64,000 nt of DNA from Ectocarpus siliculosus (lineage: Eukaryota > Sar > Phaeophyceae > Ectocarpales > Ectocarpaceae), in contig FN649733.1 of NCBI GenBank assembly GCA_000310025.1, positions 180,778-244,777 on the forward strand. Direction: 5' to 3'. The first letter of the stretch is position 1; the number at the start of each line of letters is the position of its first letter. A program made the translations under genes and the position numbers. The notes under the pieces were generated by a model. That model saw nothing but the letters and a program-made list of their open reading frames with translations, did not search any database and was not told where the DNA came from. Positions 1 through 11,700 of the stretch are shown piece by piece.

Positions 1-620
1 CTTCTCAACAAAAGTTAATATGCCCGTGTCCGGTGAAGCTGTTAAGCCACGAACACATCCCCCCAGGGTTGCCATCCGTGTCATCAGCGCTGTGCTTGCT
101 AGATCGAAACAAGCAGGTCATCGGCTCATTTCGCGATGCCAGTTTCCTTAGGCATTTTCTTCCTCATAAATTTGGGCGCAAAGGATTTATGCTCGAGGGG
201 AGATTCGGACCCCGGGCATTAGCTTTTGTTGAGAAGCACGATAACCACTAGACCACTAGTCTAGTCAGCGGGTGAGAGGCACGATAACCACTAGACCACT
301 AGTCAGCGGGCCCGCTGACTAGTGGTCTAGTGGTTATCGTGCCTCTCACCCGCGGACTAGACTAGGGGTCTAGTGGTTATCGCGCTTCTCAACAAAAGCT
401 AATGCCCGGGGTCCGAATCTCCCCTCGAGCATAAATTCTTTGCGCCCGAATTAATGAGGAAGAAAATGCCTAAGGAAACTGGCATCGCGAAATGAGCCGA
501 TGACCTGCTTGTATCGATCTAGCAAGCACAGCGCTGATGACAGGGATGGCAACCCTGGGGGGATGTGTTCGTGGCTTAACAGCTTCACCGGACACGGGCA
601 TTAACTTTTGTTGAGAAGCA
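1..620. repeat. Large palindromic (inverted) repeat with tRNA-like arms, continuing past the window edge
   Basis: Bases 1-310 are repeated in inverted orientation at 311-620, with the axis between 310 and 311 (GCGGGCCCGC). The arms match apart from a few substitutions and indels. Each arm carries a segment that reads, outward from the axis, GTCTAGTGGTTATCG, then CTTCTCAACAAAAG, then GGGGTCCGAATC. The first resembles a pol III A box from a tRNA D arm and the last a B box from a T arm. About 190 bases of non-coding filler follow, ending in an inverted copy of the tRNA-like head. The simplest reading is a tRNA-derived SINE or foldback element inserted twice head to head. The left end may lie outside the window. 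Confidence 0.75.
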
Positions 621-689
621 CGATAACCACTAGACCACTAGTCAGCGCTGACTAGTGTGGTCTAGTGGTTATCGTGCTTCTCAACACTC
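609..689. repeat. Second, smaller palindrome made of the same tRNA-like head
   Basis: The segment around 609-646 (TTGAGAAGCACGATAACCAC and onward) is repeated in reverse complement at 647-689, with AGTCAGCGCTGACT at the axis. It is the head of the larger element at 1-620 repeated back to back, so that element is flanked by further inverted copies. The right edge at about 689 abuts the reading frame of the endonuclease fragment, which marks it as an insertion boundary. Confidence 0.75.
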
Positions 690-1010
690 CCCCTTTCTAC
701 CAGGATGTAGTCGAGGATCGAGTATTCATTGCAAACTGCCCTTTGCCTGGTGAACTCCGGCTTATCGCATTCCCTCCTACCGTTCAACACCATCAGCTCG
801 TTGCTTCCCAAGAATTCAAGCAACCTCACTCCGTTGTCATTCACTTTGTCTTCTCCGTGCTGCCCGATCGTCTGTCCTCTACTGGAAGCTTTCCCTACTC
901 TGGAGTTGAAATCGCCCACCATGACAACTTCTCCCTTCCTACTGAGCCTCTGGACATCTTCCCCAATACGTCCAAAGTTCTCCTGCGCCTTGCTTGCGAC
1001 TTGGGGGGGG
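690..1010 (-). mobile_element. Endonuclease/exonuclease/phosphatase (EEP) domain fragment, probably from a non-LTR retrotransposon
   Basis: On the minus strand the frame contains MVGDFNSRVG (about 890-922), then NDNGVRLLEFLGSNELMVLN, and ends SILDYILVER at about 700. This is the normal order of the C-terminal half of the APE-like EEP nuclease used by non-LTR retrotransposons: GDFN with catalytic Asp/Asn, N-x-N-G, then the S-x-x-DY block. Upstream, AQENFGRIGEDVQRL fits the helix before GDFN. The frame appears to break near a run of C residues at about 1,005-1,013, and the fragment is cut at about 690 by the palindromic element. No reverse transcriptase is visible nearby, so this is a dead piece. 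A host EEP gene is less likely because of the truncation. Confidence 0.6.
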
Positions 1011-1853
1011 GAGGTACTTGTGATACAACCACACCATCCCGAAACTACGGCGACGGAACGCTACTTGGTGTAATGGGTAAGTTCGTGTGCCGACTCAAGT
1101 ACGGCATTGTCAGCCAGACAAGAGATGATTCACTGGAATAAGACGTGAAGGGACAGCAGTTCAGATCACCCAGTCACATGGGATGGGGGAGGGCGCAAAA
1201 CGCCGCGAGTGCACACGTTATTGGCATTCTACGTAAGAGCATCACGACACGAGCCTGGGGGACAAGGAGCGAAAAAAACAGATCCTTCGCGCGTGGCGAG
1301 CTAAAGTCTCTTTGTTCTTTGCGCTAAATGTGCTTGTGTACTTTACGAAACAGGCGGGAATTACACTTGTTTAGCCGTAATGTTACTGATTCCATTGCTT
1401 CGAGGACTTCGTTCTGTTGCGACCCCTTGGATTTTTCGCGCTTTTTCCCATACATTAACAATAAAACCAACCCATGGCACGTCCAGTTTGTCACAGCAAA
1501 CGCGAGGATGATGACCAGCTTCTGGTTCATCCTTGTAAAGCGTATAGCCTGGGTCGGCGAAAACTCGGCATGGCTCTCCGTCCCGGCATTGTGAAGACTA
1601 CGAATGTACGACATGCGTTTAAATCAGTATCCCCAACTTGGTACCCCCCTTCCTTTTCTTCCGGGGGAAAAAACATTCATCCGCGGTGCCTATCTACAGT
1701 TACGGTAGTTAGGCTAGATCACCAAACGTTTGGACGATGCGTGTATCTACCCCGGCCTAACTGTTTTCTGGGGTTAGGGGGGCTCGACGGGGACTCAGTA
1801 TTGAGTAGACTACAACCTCTTTTCGATGTTTGGCAAAGTGTTAAATGGTTTCC

Positions 1854-4800
1854 TTATCGCTTCGACAAGCGTTGCGTGCCATTTAAAACTGAGGCAAGTT
1901 TACACCCGTCTCTCACCTCTATTCTTTCCCCCACGACGTGTAGGCAGTGCAGGCAACGCTCTAAGAATGCCATCTTCTCTAGCTGCTTGTCGTTCATGTC
2001 GGGAATTCGACTTCGCATCGTCTGCTTACACCTGACGAAACGGTGGGTGAACCCGAAGGAGTCGAAAAAGAGAATGCAGGTTGCTGGAAGGGAGTTACAG
2101 TACATCGACCCCCCCCCCTCTCCCCAACAAAAAGTGTACCGTGTGCTCGCCCGAATAATACCAGTATTCGACCGAAGGCAAGTATAGGGGAGTCAACCAG
2201 GTTCTAGGCCGCCAGTGGTCTGCTTTCAACAAACATTGGCCCCATACTTATGCGGCGGGAAGCATGCAAAGTGTGTGAGACCTCTGTCTCCTGGTTCACC
2301 TCCTCATCTGGAGTTGGGCATCCACGTACGATTTTGGTATGTTAGGTTCACTGGCTGGCATCGTTTTCCCGGAGCACCTGGAAATAGAGTACAACACGAA
2401 ACGGTACGATCTTACCTCGCGTGAAGGTTGCTGATGGCCAGCATGACTTGGCCGGACTCCCTGCACACCCCCATCACCCGCTCTCCTTCCTGTTCGCTCT
2501 TGTGCTCCTCTCTCTTGACGGCCCCCCTTATCTGCTCCAACTCCATCTGCTTCTCGTTTAGGGAAGAATTGGTCACCAGAACTTCATTTTGCTTGTCCTG
2601 CCTGAAACCGAAAACGCAAGGAGGTCGGTGAATGACCGCATGCGTACATGTTCAGCACCCTGCGCACGAAAGCAGATTATCTATTTAACACTGCTGCATA
2701 CCGTCAGCTCTGAGCCACACTTCTGTAGCTCCAAAGCTCCCACATATTTTTTCATCAGCGTTGAATCGCCGTAGCATGCATGTGCACAACAAAACGAGAC
2801 GCACGAAATGTCCTGTGGGAATCCTATAGAAAATACTAGTGGGTACAATAGCGCGGAAGACAAACAGAAACTCTCCAACTCCCTCAACAACCGAACAAGT
2901 GCAACCACTCAGCTCATACAGCGTCTTGAAAATCGAGAGGTACTGCATACAGTTTTAGTGATGACCCTCGCGGCTCCGCCCTTCGTCCGCCGTCATCCCC
3001 CCGTCGTGGACGAACGATGTACCAATGCTATCTATGGTTACATATTTTGCCTCAAACGAAAATCACCTTCACATATTCCTAAAAACTGCTAAAAGTAACC
3101 GAGGGCCGGAGCTGTCTACAGGAAAAACCTGGGAATATCGTTGAACTTTGCACAGTTGGGTGGCCCATCACATGGCCGAAAACCAACCGTATGAAAAGGA
3201 TGTTGATCCTCTTCTCGGGGCGTTTTGGAACGATCTCTTCATTGGAACTTCTGATGGCTTTCTTTGTGTTCGAGAGAAGCGAAAAGTTATCGAGCGCGAG
3301 AGGAAACGTTACCCGTAAACCCACAATGCTCAACGTACAATCCGGCAACGCCTGGAACTTTACCCCTCCTCCAGAGGAAAAACTTCTCGATATATAACAT
3401 GATGAGACACCAACACACCTGTATTGCTGCATCTCAAGACGTCCTTTCTCGTAGCTGGTGTCGTGCTCCTCGCACAGCTTCATCAAGTCGAAGTTCGCAT
3501 CTCGTAGCGTTTTGAATCTGTGTATTGTTGCACAAAATTAGAAGTAAACGTCATCAATCCGACCATTCAGCCCTAACCAACCCTATCATGCATTCGGATC
3601 GTTTATGACACGTCTCCTGTGCCAGGAAGTTTCAAGAGGTCGAGGAAGGAATGAAACAAATGGTAACTGACGCGTGGCGAGGGGTGTGTCCCCGGAGGTC
3701 ACTGGCCTAGTCGGTAGGCCACCAAGGTACCGTAGTCGAAAGAACACCATGCAGCTAAGAATACCTGTTGAGCAAGTCGCTGATCTCGTCTCTCTCCGGG
3801 TCGGCTGCGGAGCTGCTTCCCTTCAGGTAATCCTCGTACCTTTTAAGCCGAAGTCGTCGCCCCTCCAGCTTAGCTTCCTACAAGGCAAAAAACGACACGA
3901 ACCCCTCTAGTCTAGGTCTCACATACATTCATTCCATTTCTCAACTCTCGCAGGGAGCAAAAAGGTCAGGTCAACTAAAGAAGAGTCGGGCAATTACCAA
4001 TTGTTAGCAGTAGCTGTACATTGAAGTCGCCGTCCACCATGTGTAACAATGGAATCTGAGACTTGATGTCGGAACGCTTGATGCCAGTGGATCGTATCAT
4101 ATCTGTTGATATAGCTATCTGAAAGTGTTGCATCTATTTACTACCGTATTTCCCTAACGATAGTTCTATCGTGGAGCAGCTGCGAGAACATAAAAAAAAA
4201 CTCTTTCGTAGTCTCCCCCGGCATCCGGCAGTACGCGTATATAATGCGTCGCGTCAGGCGCGCAATGTTAGGTCTAAGGGCACGCAAGGTTCATCTACAT
4301 ATTTTGGGTAGGTGGGCGTTAATCTACCGGGCTGAAGGCGTCGCCGCATACGCGTACCACATTCGATCTTCAGTCTCCACCCCATGATGCCACAAGGCCG
4401 GCTACCGATCGCAAGGAGGGTGAAGCCCCACGCATCGTATGTGTTTCTCCAATTGATGCACCCAAGATGGAACACACAAATGGAACCCAGGAATTTCCAG
4501 GAGCCCAAGGTGTTGACAGTAGGTATGTGTTGGAGAGTCAAAATAAACGTTCGCGTAGGGCTGACGGCGGACCTACAGTACATTGAGTATCGACATTTTT
4601 CACTCTCGCTGTCGCAAGATAACCTTGCCTCCGCCATTGCCGAGGACAATTCCTTCTCAAGTTTTCGGAGCTCCGCCGCCTGTTGGTCCAAGATTCGGCG
4701 TTCCTGCGTCAATAAGTTGGAGGGTAACCACCGAATGGTGAACGTATAGGGTTAGTGTACCGACAAGCAACCAGCGCCTAGTCTTCCCTAGAGAAGCGAC

Positions 4801-7115
4801 CGGCAATGGCCAGCATGGCCGGTCCAATCGCCCAGATCTGCGAGTATTGTGAGAAGAGGCTGTTCGTGATAGTTGCTGCTGTGTGTCGACAGAGTAACGT
4901 AGAACAGTTCAAATGACGGGGCTGCGGTGCTCACGCACCCAGCTTACTCCACTCTGCTACCCTGTCTCTCGACCCAAGGTCTCATCAATACAACATCTTT
5001 CCCCCAGAAGCCACGAGTTTACCAACAGAGGCAAACCATCCAGCTGCTTTAAACTATTTAACGCTTATTGTGGCTGGCACATGGGCTTCCCTAAAAAAGG
5101 CTATTTGTGTTGCAACAGTTCCGAAAATCATGCGAATCGATACACCTTGCTGGATGTAATGCATAGAACGTTTCGTCGTACCCTGACGGGTGTGCACCGT
5201 CCGGCACACTCACAATTGTACCCAATACTAGACTAGTCTACCTCTACTTCCGGCAGGAGTCCAGCACCGTACAGTGACATCGAGTCGACTAGCACCTCTA
5301 AGGTTTTCGCACAGACTACATAGCGTTCACCAGTGCCTGGATAAGAAGGCCAAAGAGTAGAGGTAGGTTCATGTTCCATCGCCACCGTTACCACCGTCAA
5401 CCGTGGGCGGTCTGTCGTGTGGTAGAGTGTTTGTAGACGAGGAACTACTGCGGATCTATAGTAACTTCGTCTTCGTCAATGCGAAGGTTTTGTGCCGCGG
5501 ATTCTGCCTCTCTTCCTAATAGTTTTCATTGTTCGTGTTGAGGTAAAGTACTGTAGTACTGTATTATAGTAGGTTGAGCCTCGTGACGGTCGTGTGCTTA
5601 GTGGGCGGGCCTTGTTGAAACACACTAACTTATGATTCATAACCACGAATGAAGTGTTATGTACCCACCTGCTTGGCTTTGGCCTCTGCTCTAATCCTCT
5701 TTGCGTCGTTCTCTTGGATGAACTTCTCGAACTTCACCACCTGCTCTCGCATGTCAACTTGCTTCTGCTCGAACTCCGCCTGCCACGGGCCCGACGGATT
5801 GTACACAACGTTCTTTCTTATTTGAGACCCGCCCTTTGTAGAATATGCTTATGTATTACCAACGACCGGTCGTTCGTACGGTGCTTGCCTTCTATTGCCT
5901 ATGCTATGTAGACGAACACGGCTTGCTTCAACATCCATCCATCTATGGCGGACATGACGGGGGTGCAGCAAACGCACTCGTATTCTGCTTCCACCAAGCA
6001 AGACATACTCCGATAATATCCGCGCAATCTGAGCCCAAACAACGTGGACAATGATTAACCCGTTTGTACACCGACTCCTTCACGGTCAACGCGGGAAAAG
6101 GACGACTGAACCTTTCGCGGGATAAACATCAAGGCCAAAACAATGCAGGAGAACGGAAGGAGAACAAAAACATTTCAATATTATCTCCCCTGGCCCAGGC
6201 TGATGCGCCCAGATGATACACCGAAAGGTGTAAAAGTAACCGCCCAGAAGGAAAGGGATGGCATGCTTGTACACAGGAGCATGTTGCTGGCACTGAGTCA
6301 GCCACACTTATTACTACCAATTAGCTCCTTTCCTCCGCAGATTTGTTGCCGTCCCGTTCTGTATTTACCTATGTGTACAATGTAGCAGTTTTAACGTGTT
6401 CCACCTCTGTGTACATGTGTAGTTCTAGACGTTGTCTTTTCGCAAACCTACCTCGCGCTGGTCGCAGTTGTCCATGCGGGTGTTATACTCATCTTTCATG
6501 AACTCAAGCGCATCGTCCACCTGTTGGGATGGCATGGCACACACGATGTCCACACGAAGCATACGGCGAGGACCGTCCGCAACCACGCTCGGTATATTTT
6601 TAAGTAGCAGACGTAATGCAACATCTGCGTACTCCCAGCGGCACCAACGACCCGCACTGTACGCAGCGAGTGGTATAACCGAACAAGTGTACATACTATT
6701 GTGTACGGGTACCTGTTAACTACAATGAAGTGACGGCAGTATGCGTACGAGAGGATGTGCAGCTGCGTAGTCTACACGTAGCACTTTCTTTGAACGACGT
6801 TGTCTCTGTGGACGAAAAAACCACGACCAACCGCCGTAGACTCACCATTGATTGTCACACGGAGCAAATCAGCACAACATCGATGAGAGACCAGCACACA
6901 AAACGCATTGGCGTTATATATGCGTCATTTCTACAAAGCCGTGGACAGACCTCGCGCATCTCCTTCTTTTTCTTGAGGAGTAGTGTGGACTGGCTCGTCT
7001 GCGCCACGCCAGCCACCATCTCCTCGAGCTGATCCGCGTCGACGGCATCTTCTGCTTGGCCGCCCCTTCTCTTGCCCTTCTGCGTCAGAAATACCCCCTC
7101 CTCCTTGTTGGCCAT
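1854..7115 (-). CDS. CCDC42/CFAP73-family axonemal coiled-coil protein (DUF4200), 8 exons, about 331 residues
   Basis: Exons on the minus strand: 7115-6951, 6520-6452, 5779-5669, 4703-4629, 3877-3765, 3517-3419, 2601-2416 and 2031-1854. Together they give an uninterrupted frame of 332 codons including the stop. The start is the ATG at 7115 (MANKEEG). Residues from about 45 onward are almost continuous coiled coil. The family hallmark is in exon 3: KFEKFIQENDAKRIRA, matching the KF-x-KFL-x-EN-x-AKR-x-RA block of CCDC42, CFAP73 and Chlamydomonas MIA-type proteins. RLRLKRYEDYLKG and EISDLLNRF in exon 5, spliced to TLRDANFDLM in exon 6, also fit in order. The length suits the family (about 300-320). 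Known members sit in the axonemal inner-dynein-regulating MIA complex or in sperm tails; a flagellar role here is inference. Exon 4 needs a GC donor (GAG|GCAAGG at 4629). An alternative end would use the GTGAGA donor after 1917 and a further exon. Confidence 0.85.
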
Positions 7116-8409
7116 AGCTGAATTGCTATCGCGATGTCTTCACTGCTGTATCACCCTCTACGTGTGTGCTGCCGGCTTGCTGCCCTCGTTGGAGAACAAG
7201 AGAACCGAGGAGATCAAGTGAACATGGACTTCCAGACACGTACGGTTTCATCGCAAAACCAAAACGCACTTTGATTTGAAACCCGGGGACGGGGAACGCG
7301 GGGTTTGGTTTAAGCCCGTCCTCAAGTTGCCGTCCTGCTTTGTGGTGATAGGGTTTCGTCAGTATGCTTACTGCCTCGCGGTCTTCCGCATCTTTCATGT
7401 ACGTACGGGCTGGGCGTATGGTGTTAGATATGTTGCTATTCGCGACGCCAATTAAAATGCTGAACTTCGCCGTTGTCCCCTGGATCCGGTGCTGTTATCC
7501 TTATTGGTATGTGGAGCCGCAGTCACACGTGCCGGACTTTTTCTCGAAACATGCCCAAACAAGGTGGAAAACAAACAAATCGTGCGGAGGGATGTAGCAA
7601 CTTCGACTTCAAGCTCGACGAGGGACGTGAGCGGCTGAACGTATTTTCATTAGTCAGCCCGTTAGCGCGGCCGTTGCAAAAAAACAAGAAGACACATGGA
7701 CTACAGAGCACCATACGAGATCCATAATAGGCCGGCAAAATAGCTCTAGCAGGCACACCACTTGTGCATTCGCCTCAGCAGGAAGAAGACTCCGCCGTCC
7801 GTCTTTGCTCGGGTCCAAAGAGGCAGTTTTCTCTCGTTGGAATGGAGAACGTGCGATGTCGTGAACATGTTTGCTTGTATAGCAGGTGGGAAGCTCTACG
7901 GCTACTTGAAGTACATATGTCCTTGCAGTACCGTACATCGTGAGACAGTATCGAGGGCGATGAGAGTTCCAATGATTCACAGTATCGATACAGGCAGCCA
8001 AAACAAGCAGTTCCCACAGGCAGCCAAAGCATACCACACGTTCGTGTCGCACCTTCTCTGTTGTGCCCTTCAGAAGGGTGAACATGCGCACGAATGCATC
8101 AATCCCGAGGACAAAACAGGCCAATCGACCATAAAAGCACTAATGTATCCTCGTCGATCCGTACACGGTACGAGGATTTTTGTGGGCACCCCACATCGTG
8201 GCACTGTTTGCTTAAAAGATATATGCATGAACAGTAGTTTCCGTCCAACATAGGCGCACCAAACCTCGCAGTCGAGCTCCTCCCCTATTTAGCAGCTCTA
8301 TGACAAACCTAACCCTATCGACAGAGAAAAGAAAACCACATGCAAGATCGAGAGCCTATGAGCGTACATCCGCCAGGGCCACCCACCCACTCACCAACCT
8401 ACCAGTGGC
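7116..8409. other. Intergenic stretch between two minus-strand genes; no gene recognised
   Basis: About 1.3 kb between the start codon of the CCDC42/CFAP73-type gene and the last possible exon of the repeat-array gene. Several open frames of 75-160 codons occur on both strands but overlap one another, show no domain signature and lack credible splice junctions. It presumably holds the promoter of the downstream flagellar gene, but I see no specific element. Confidence 0.5.
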
Positions 8410-8415
8410 TCAGCG

Positions 8416-8562
8416 AATAAGCACGGCAATCATGCCGATATATTCACAGAACATGGGCGACAGGTCCTCATAGTCGCCGAATGTATGTTTCACTGCGTTT
8501 GCGTGTAGAGCGACAAGATCATCGACCCGGTCCATTTTGGCAAACGCACCTGATCTTTGATT
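8416..8562 (-). CDS. Possible extra or alternative last exon of the repeat-array gene
   Basis: After an acceptor (GATCAG at about 8563-8568, minus strand) the frame reads AFAKMDRVDDLVALH followed by AVKHTFGDYEDL and ends in a TGA near 8416. The AF...DDLV.L..A.K pattern is the second half of the helical repeat that makes up the neighbouring gene. The exon would start with two bases of a split codon, so it needs a donor leaving one base. The exon at 8869-8702 cannot supply it because it runs into its own stop. It may be an alternative 3' end, the remnant of a longer array, or a chance match. Confidence 0.4.
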
Positions 8563-8701
8563 ACCAGCCGCCGTGCTTCCTATACAATATTCCGTGCAAC
8601 TAGGCTGTGTGCCTCGGTGGTTTGTACACAATACAGCGGCCTACTTTGCACTACCAGAATATCTACGAGCAGTGCTCTCCATGGCGCCATCCCTGCATAG
8701 C

Positions 8702-11700
8702 TCAGGTGAGCCTCTTGAGCGTGTCGACAAGTTCGGACATGTCATTCTCGTTCTTGTAGACATCGAGGGCAGCAAACACGACGGCGTCCTTGCTACGGTA
8801 TCTATCCATGATCACCACCGCCTGCGCCTCACTCATCACACCCACGCGCTCGAGCTGCTGGAGCAACTCCTGCAAATGTGAAAGAACGCGGGGTGCTGTT
8901 GTGCTGCTGCCATGTATAATTCGAAACACGAACAACGTCGTATCATGTGTGAGCTAACCACCAAATGCACATGATACCACGAACTCGGCTCGGAATCCCG
9001 TTGGTGCCGCTTTTTGGGTGGATCGTGTATTCTCGTTCACGTTGTTATGGCATCGCATATCCCTGAAAGGTGAACATCAGCCAGACTAGCTGCAGAAAGC
9101 AAGACACACCGCCGAGAGCGATTGGGGACAGCACAAAAAAACAGATGCTGCTGTACCACATTTATGCGTACCGCAGGAATATTGAAGTTTGCCCTCCGTG
9201 CACACTAAATGCTACGCTAAGCCGAATGGGCAGCTCGGCACCTGGAAGAGTCCTGCCTTGCCATCGAGCGTGAAATCGATGTTTCTTGTCTCTTCTCCCG
9301 AATTTGCAGTAGCAACGTCATTGTTGCTATCGCAGGAATTTTCGCCCATCGCCCTTGAGGCGTCAGGAACCTGGACAGGGGCAGTGAAGGCGAACTGCTA
9401 AGCTCAATCAGTCCCACCGAAAGGCCCGTTCACGGAGAAACACACACTAATTTGGGTTGTCGTCGCGGACAGATAAATACTCGAGTATGCATAAAACGAT
9501 ACAGTTCTGCAGCACACAAATTCAATGCAAACATCGCGCCATCCTCGAATGAATGTCGCGACTCCCCAACCCCCATAGGGGCCCTGCCTAGGCTACAAGC
9601 CTAATAGTTGGAGTCGGAAATACTGCACCGGCATTCGCGGAGTTACATCCCCTTAGCCTCGTCGTCGACAATGATGAATAATTACGTGGGTACCAACTGA
9701 GGCCAACGACATGGCCAGCAGACACTATCCGCAATACGTAGATATAACAGGCACCGGTGCCTCTAATAAAAGTCGGCGACGACTATTTGTGTGAGGGCAT
9801 GGGAGACGAATGCGCCCGGAACGCCCCAACCTTGACCTCTGTCATGCAGGCACAGATGAAGAAATGTAAGGCCAGATGTATCACTGTTGTATGCATCATG
9901 ACTAAGCAGGACCAGAATCCCTCCTTGTCTTGTCGGTAAAGGGCTCAGTATAGTTAAGTCACGTTGTATTCTTCCGATCAAGCAGGCGTTGCAACAAGCG
10001 GAAAAGGACCCACACAGAAAGTTACACGCTTGTCTTGCCTGTCCAGTCAGTCTAGACTCATGCTCGCGCTCCAGAACCAGCCTAGCCACTCTGGCAAACG
10101 TGTCTTCCAGCTCTTGAGCGTCCGAGTCCAGCCTTCGCAAACAAACATCAAGCGGCCATGTACCCCATGGGATGTTTTTCGATGAGACACGAGTTGAACC
10201 CGACAGGGCACACATACGCACATTTGGAAGCGCTTGAAAAAGTTGTCGTCCGATACATAGCAGGAGGCAGGAAGGTCACATCAACAGTGGTTCTCGTGCA
10301 CGGTTGCATGTGCCACGAGAGATGAGAGTAGTGCCTGGCCAACATCGTCTAAGCACACGCGACAAAGAGAGTCGGAGAAAAGAGGCGAGCTAGGATAGAG
10401 TCAATGTGTTCCGTCTTGCCGCTCATAAAAGACGCCTGCTTTGCCGTGCAGACACTCCCATCACATACGGGGTCCAAGTATCAACTCGAAATACCATGAT
10501 ACTGCGCAGGGACAGACCAGCGTCACTCCAGAAACGCAAATTTCGTCCCGCGGCACGCCAACCAACCTAAAGAGCTCCAGGGCCCCTTTCATGTTGACGT
10601 CCCCATTGGCAATCGCTAGCCGAAGCGCGGCAGCTTCGCTCTCGTCGAGCCCCATGCCGTCCACGATGCTGACAACATTCTCTGCTACCACAGCATCAGC
10701 ATCACTGCCTCCATCTTCGCCCATCTCAATGTTTGCTGCATTGTTTCCACTATCAAGCCTGGCGCTGCCATCACTGTCCTCGGAAGTTGCGGCATCATCA
10801 TTGGCGTCAGGAAGGGGCTGCAAGATCTGTGTGAGGAGCTGCGATGAGTTGGAGCGGCCGCCATCTGGGTGCGCTTCCATGGTCAGCATCGCCGGAGCAA
10901 TAGGCGGCGCACTAGATTGCAGGGCCGGCCAACGTCGGGAAGGGAGCGCGGCGGTACCAGAAGCATACGAAAAGTTCCCAAACACGAAGGGTAAGTCGTT
11001 GGCCATCGATGCTGCTGCTATTGCCATTGTCACTCTGTCAATACCCCGTTGTATATGCAAGGTGCTGATCCCAACCCTATTCGCGGGATATATTTTTTCC
11101 AATGCGTCGGCGGCATCTGTTGACAAGAGCTAGTACGGAAGCGCGGTTGATCAAAGTTGCAACAACCCAAAAAAATGAATCCAACGGCGAAAACCTTCGC
11201 AATGGACGAGACATGGCGGGGATGCAGCGAAGGGCATGGCAAGAATACCATGCCGCGGCGCAATTTCTGTACGACAAAATCTAGGCCATAACAGTCAGCA
11301 AACTTGCCACCTTGAACCCGTGTCTGTATCGTTACACTCACTCTTGCAGAATGGTCTTGATGGCTTCCACCAGAGAGGATACATCCTTGGACGAGTCAAA
11401 CGCTTCGAAAGCCGCCAAAGAATTGGGGTCCTGTATTCGTAAGTATGCCAAAGTGAACAAAGTTGTTTGAGGTGGAGAAGCACCATTGTTCGTATACTAC
11501 AGAGAGGAAACGGTAAGGCGACGCGCTTTCATGGAAGCGCAGCAACATATTGAAAACGCGGCAATAGCAACACCAGAAGCATGAGTCCTCGTGTTGCGTT
11601 CGTGCAGCATCGGAAGCCGCAGCCTATCACGCGGGCGACGACATGACGTCAGCCCTGAATGCGATGGGAAGTTGCGAGTCGCCGTAGGTTCCACGAGTAG

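Noticed and set aside
2714-2830. Minus-strand candidate exon containing LMKKYVGALELQKCGSELT
   Set aside because: No acceptor gives the required phase. Splicing 3419 directly to 2601 (using TTTCAG|GCAGG) keeps frame and family alignment.
10441-11133. 230-codon plus-strand ORF
   Set aside because: It is antisense to the repeat-array exon at 10,911-10,567, which has matching splice phases and the repeat motif. The plus frame is Ser/Ala-rich shadow sequence.
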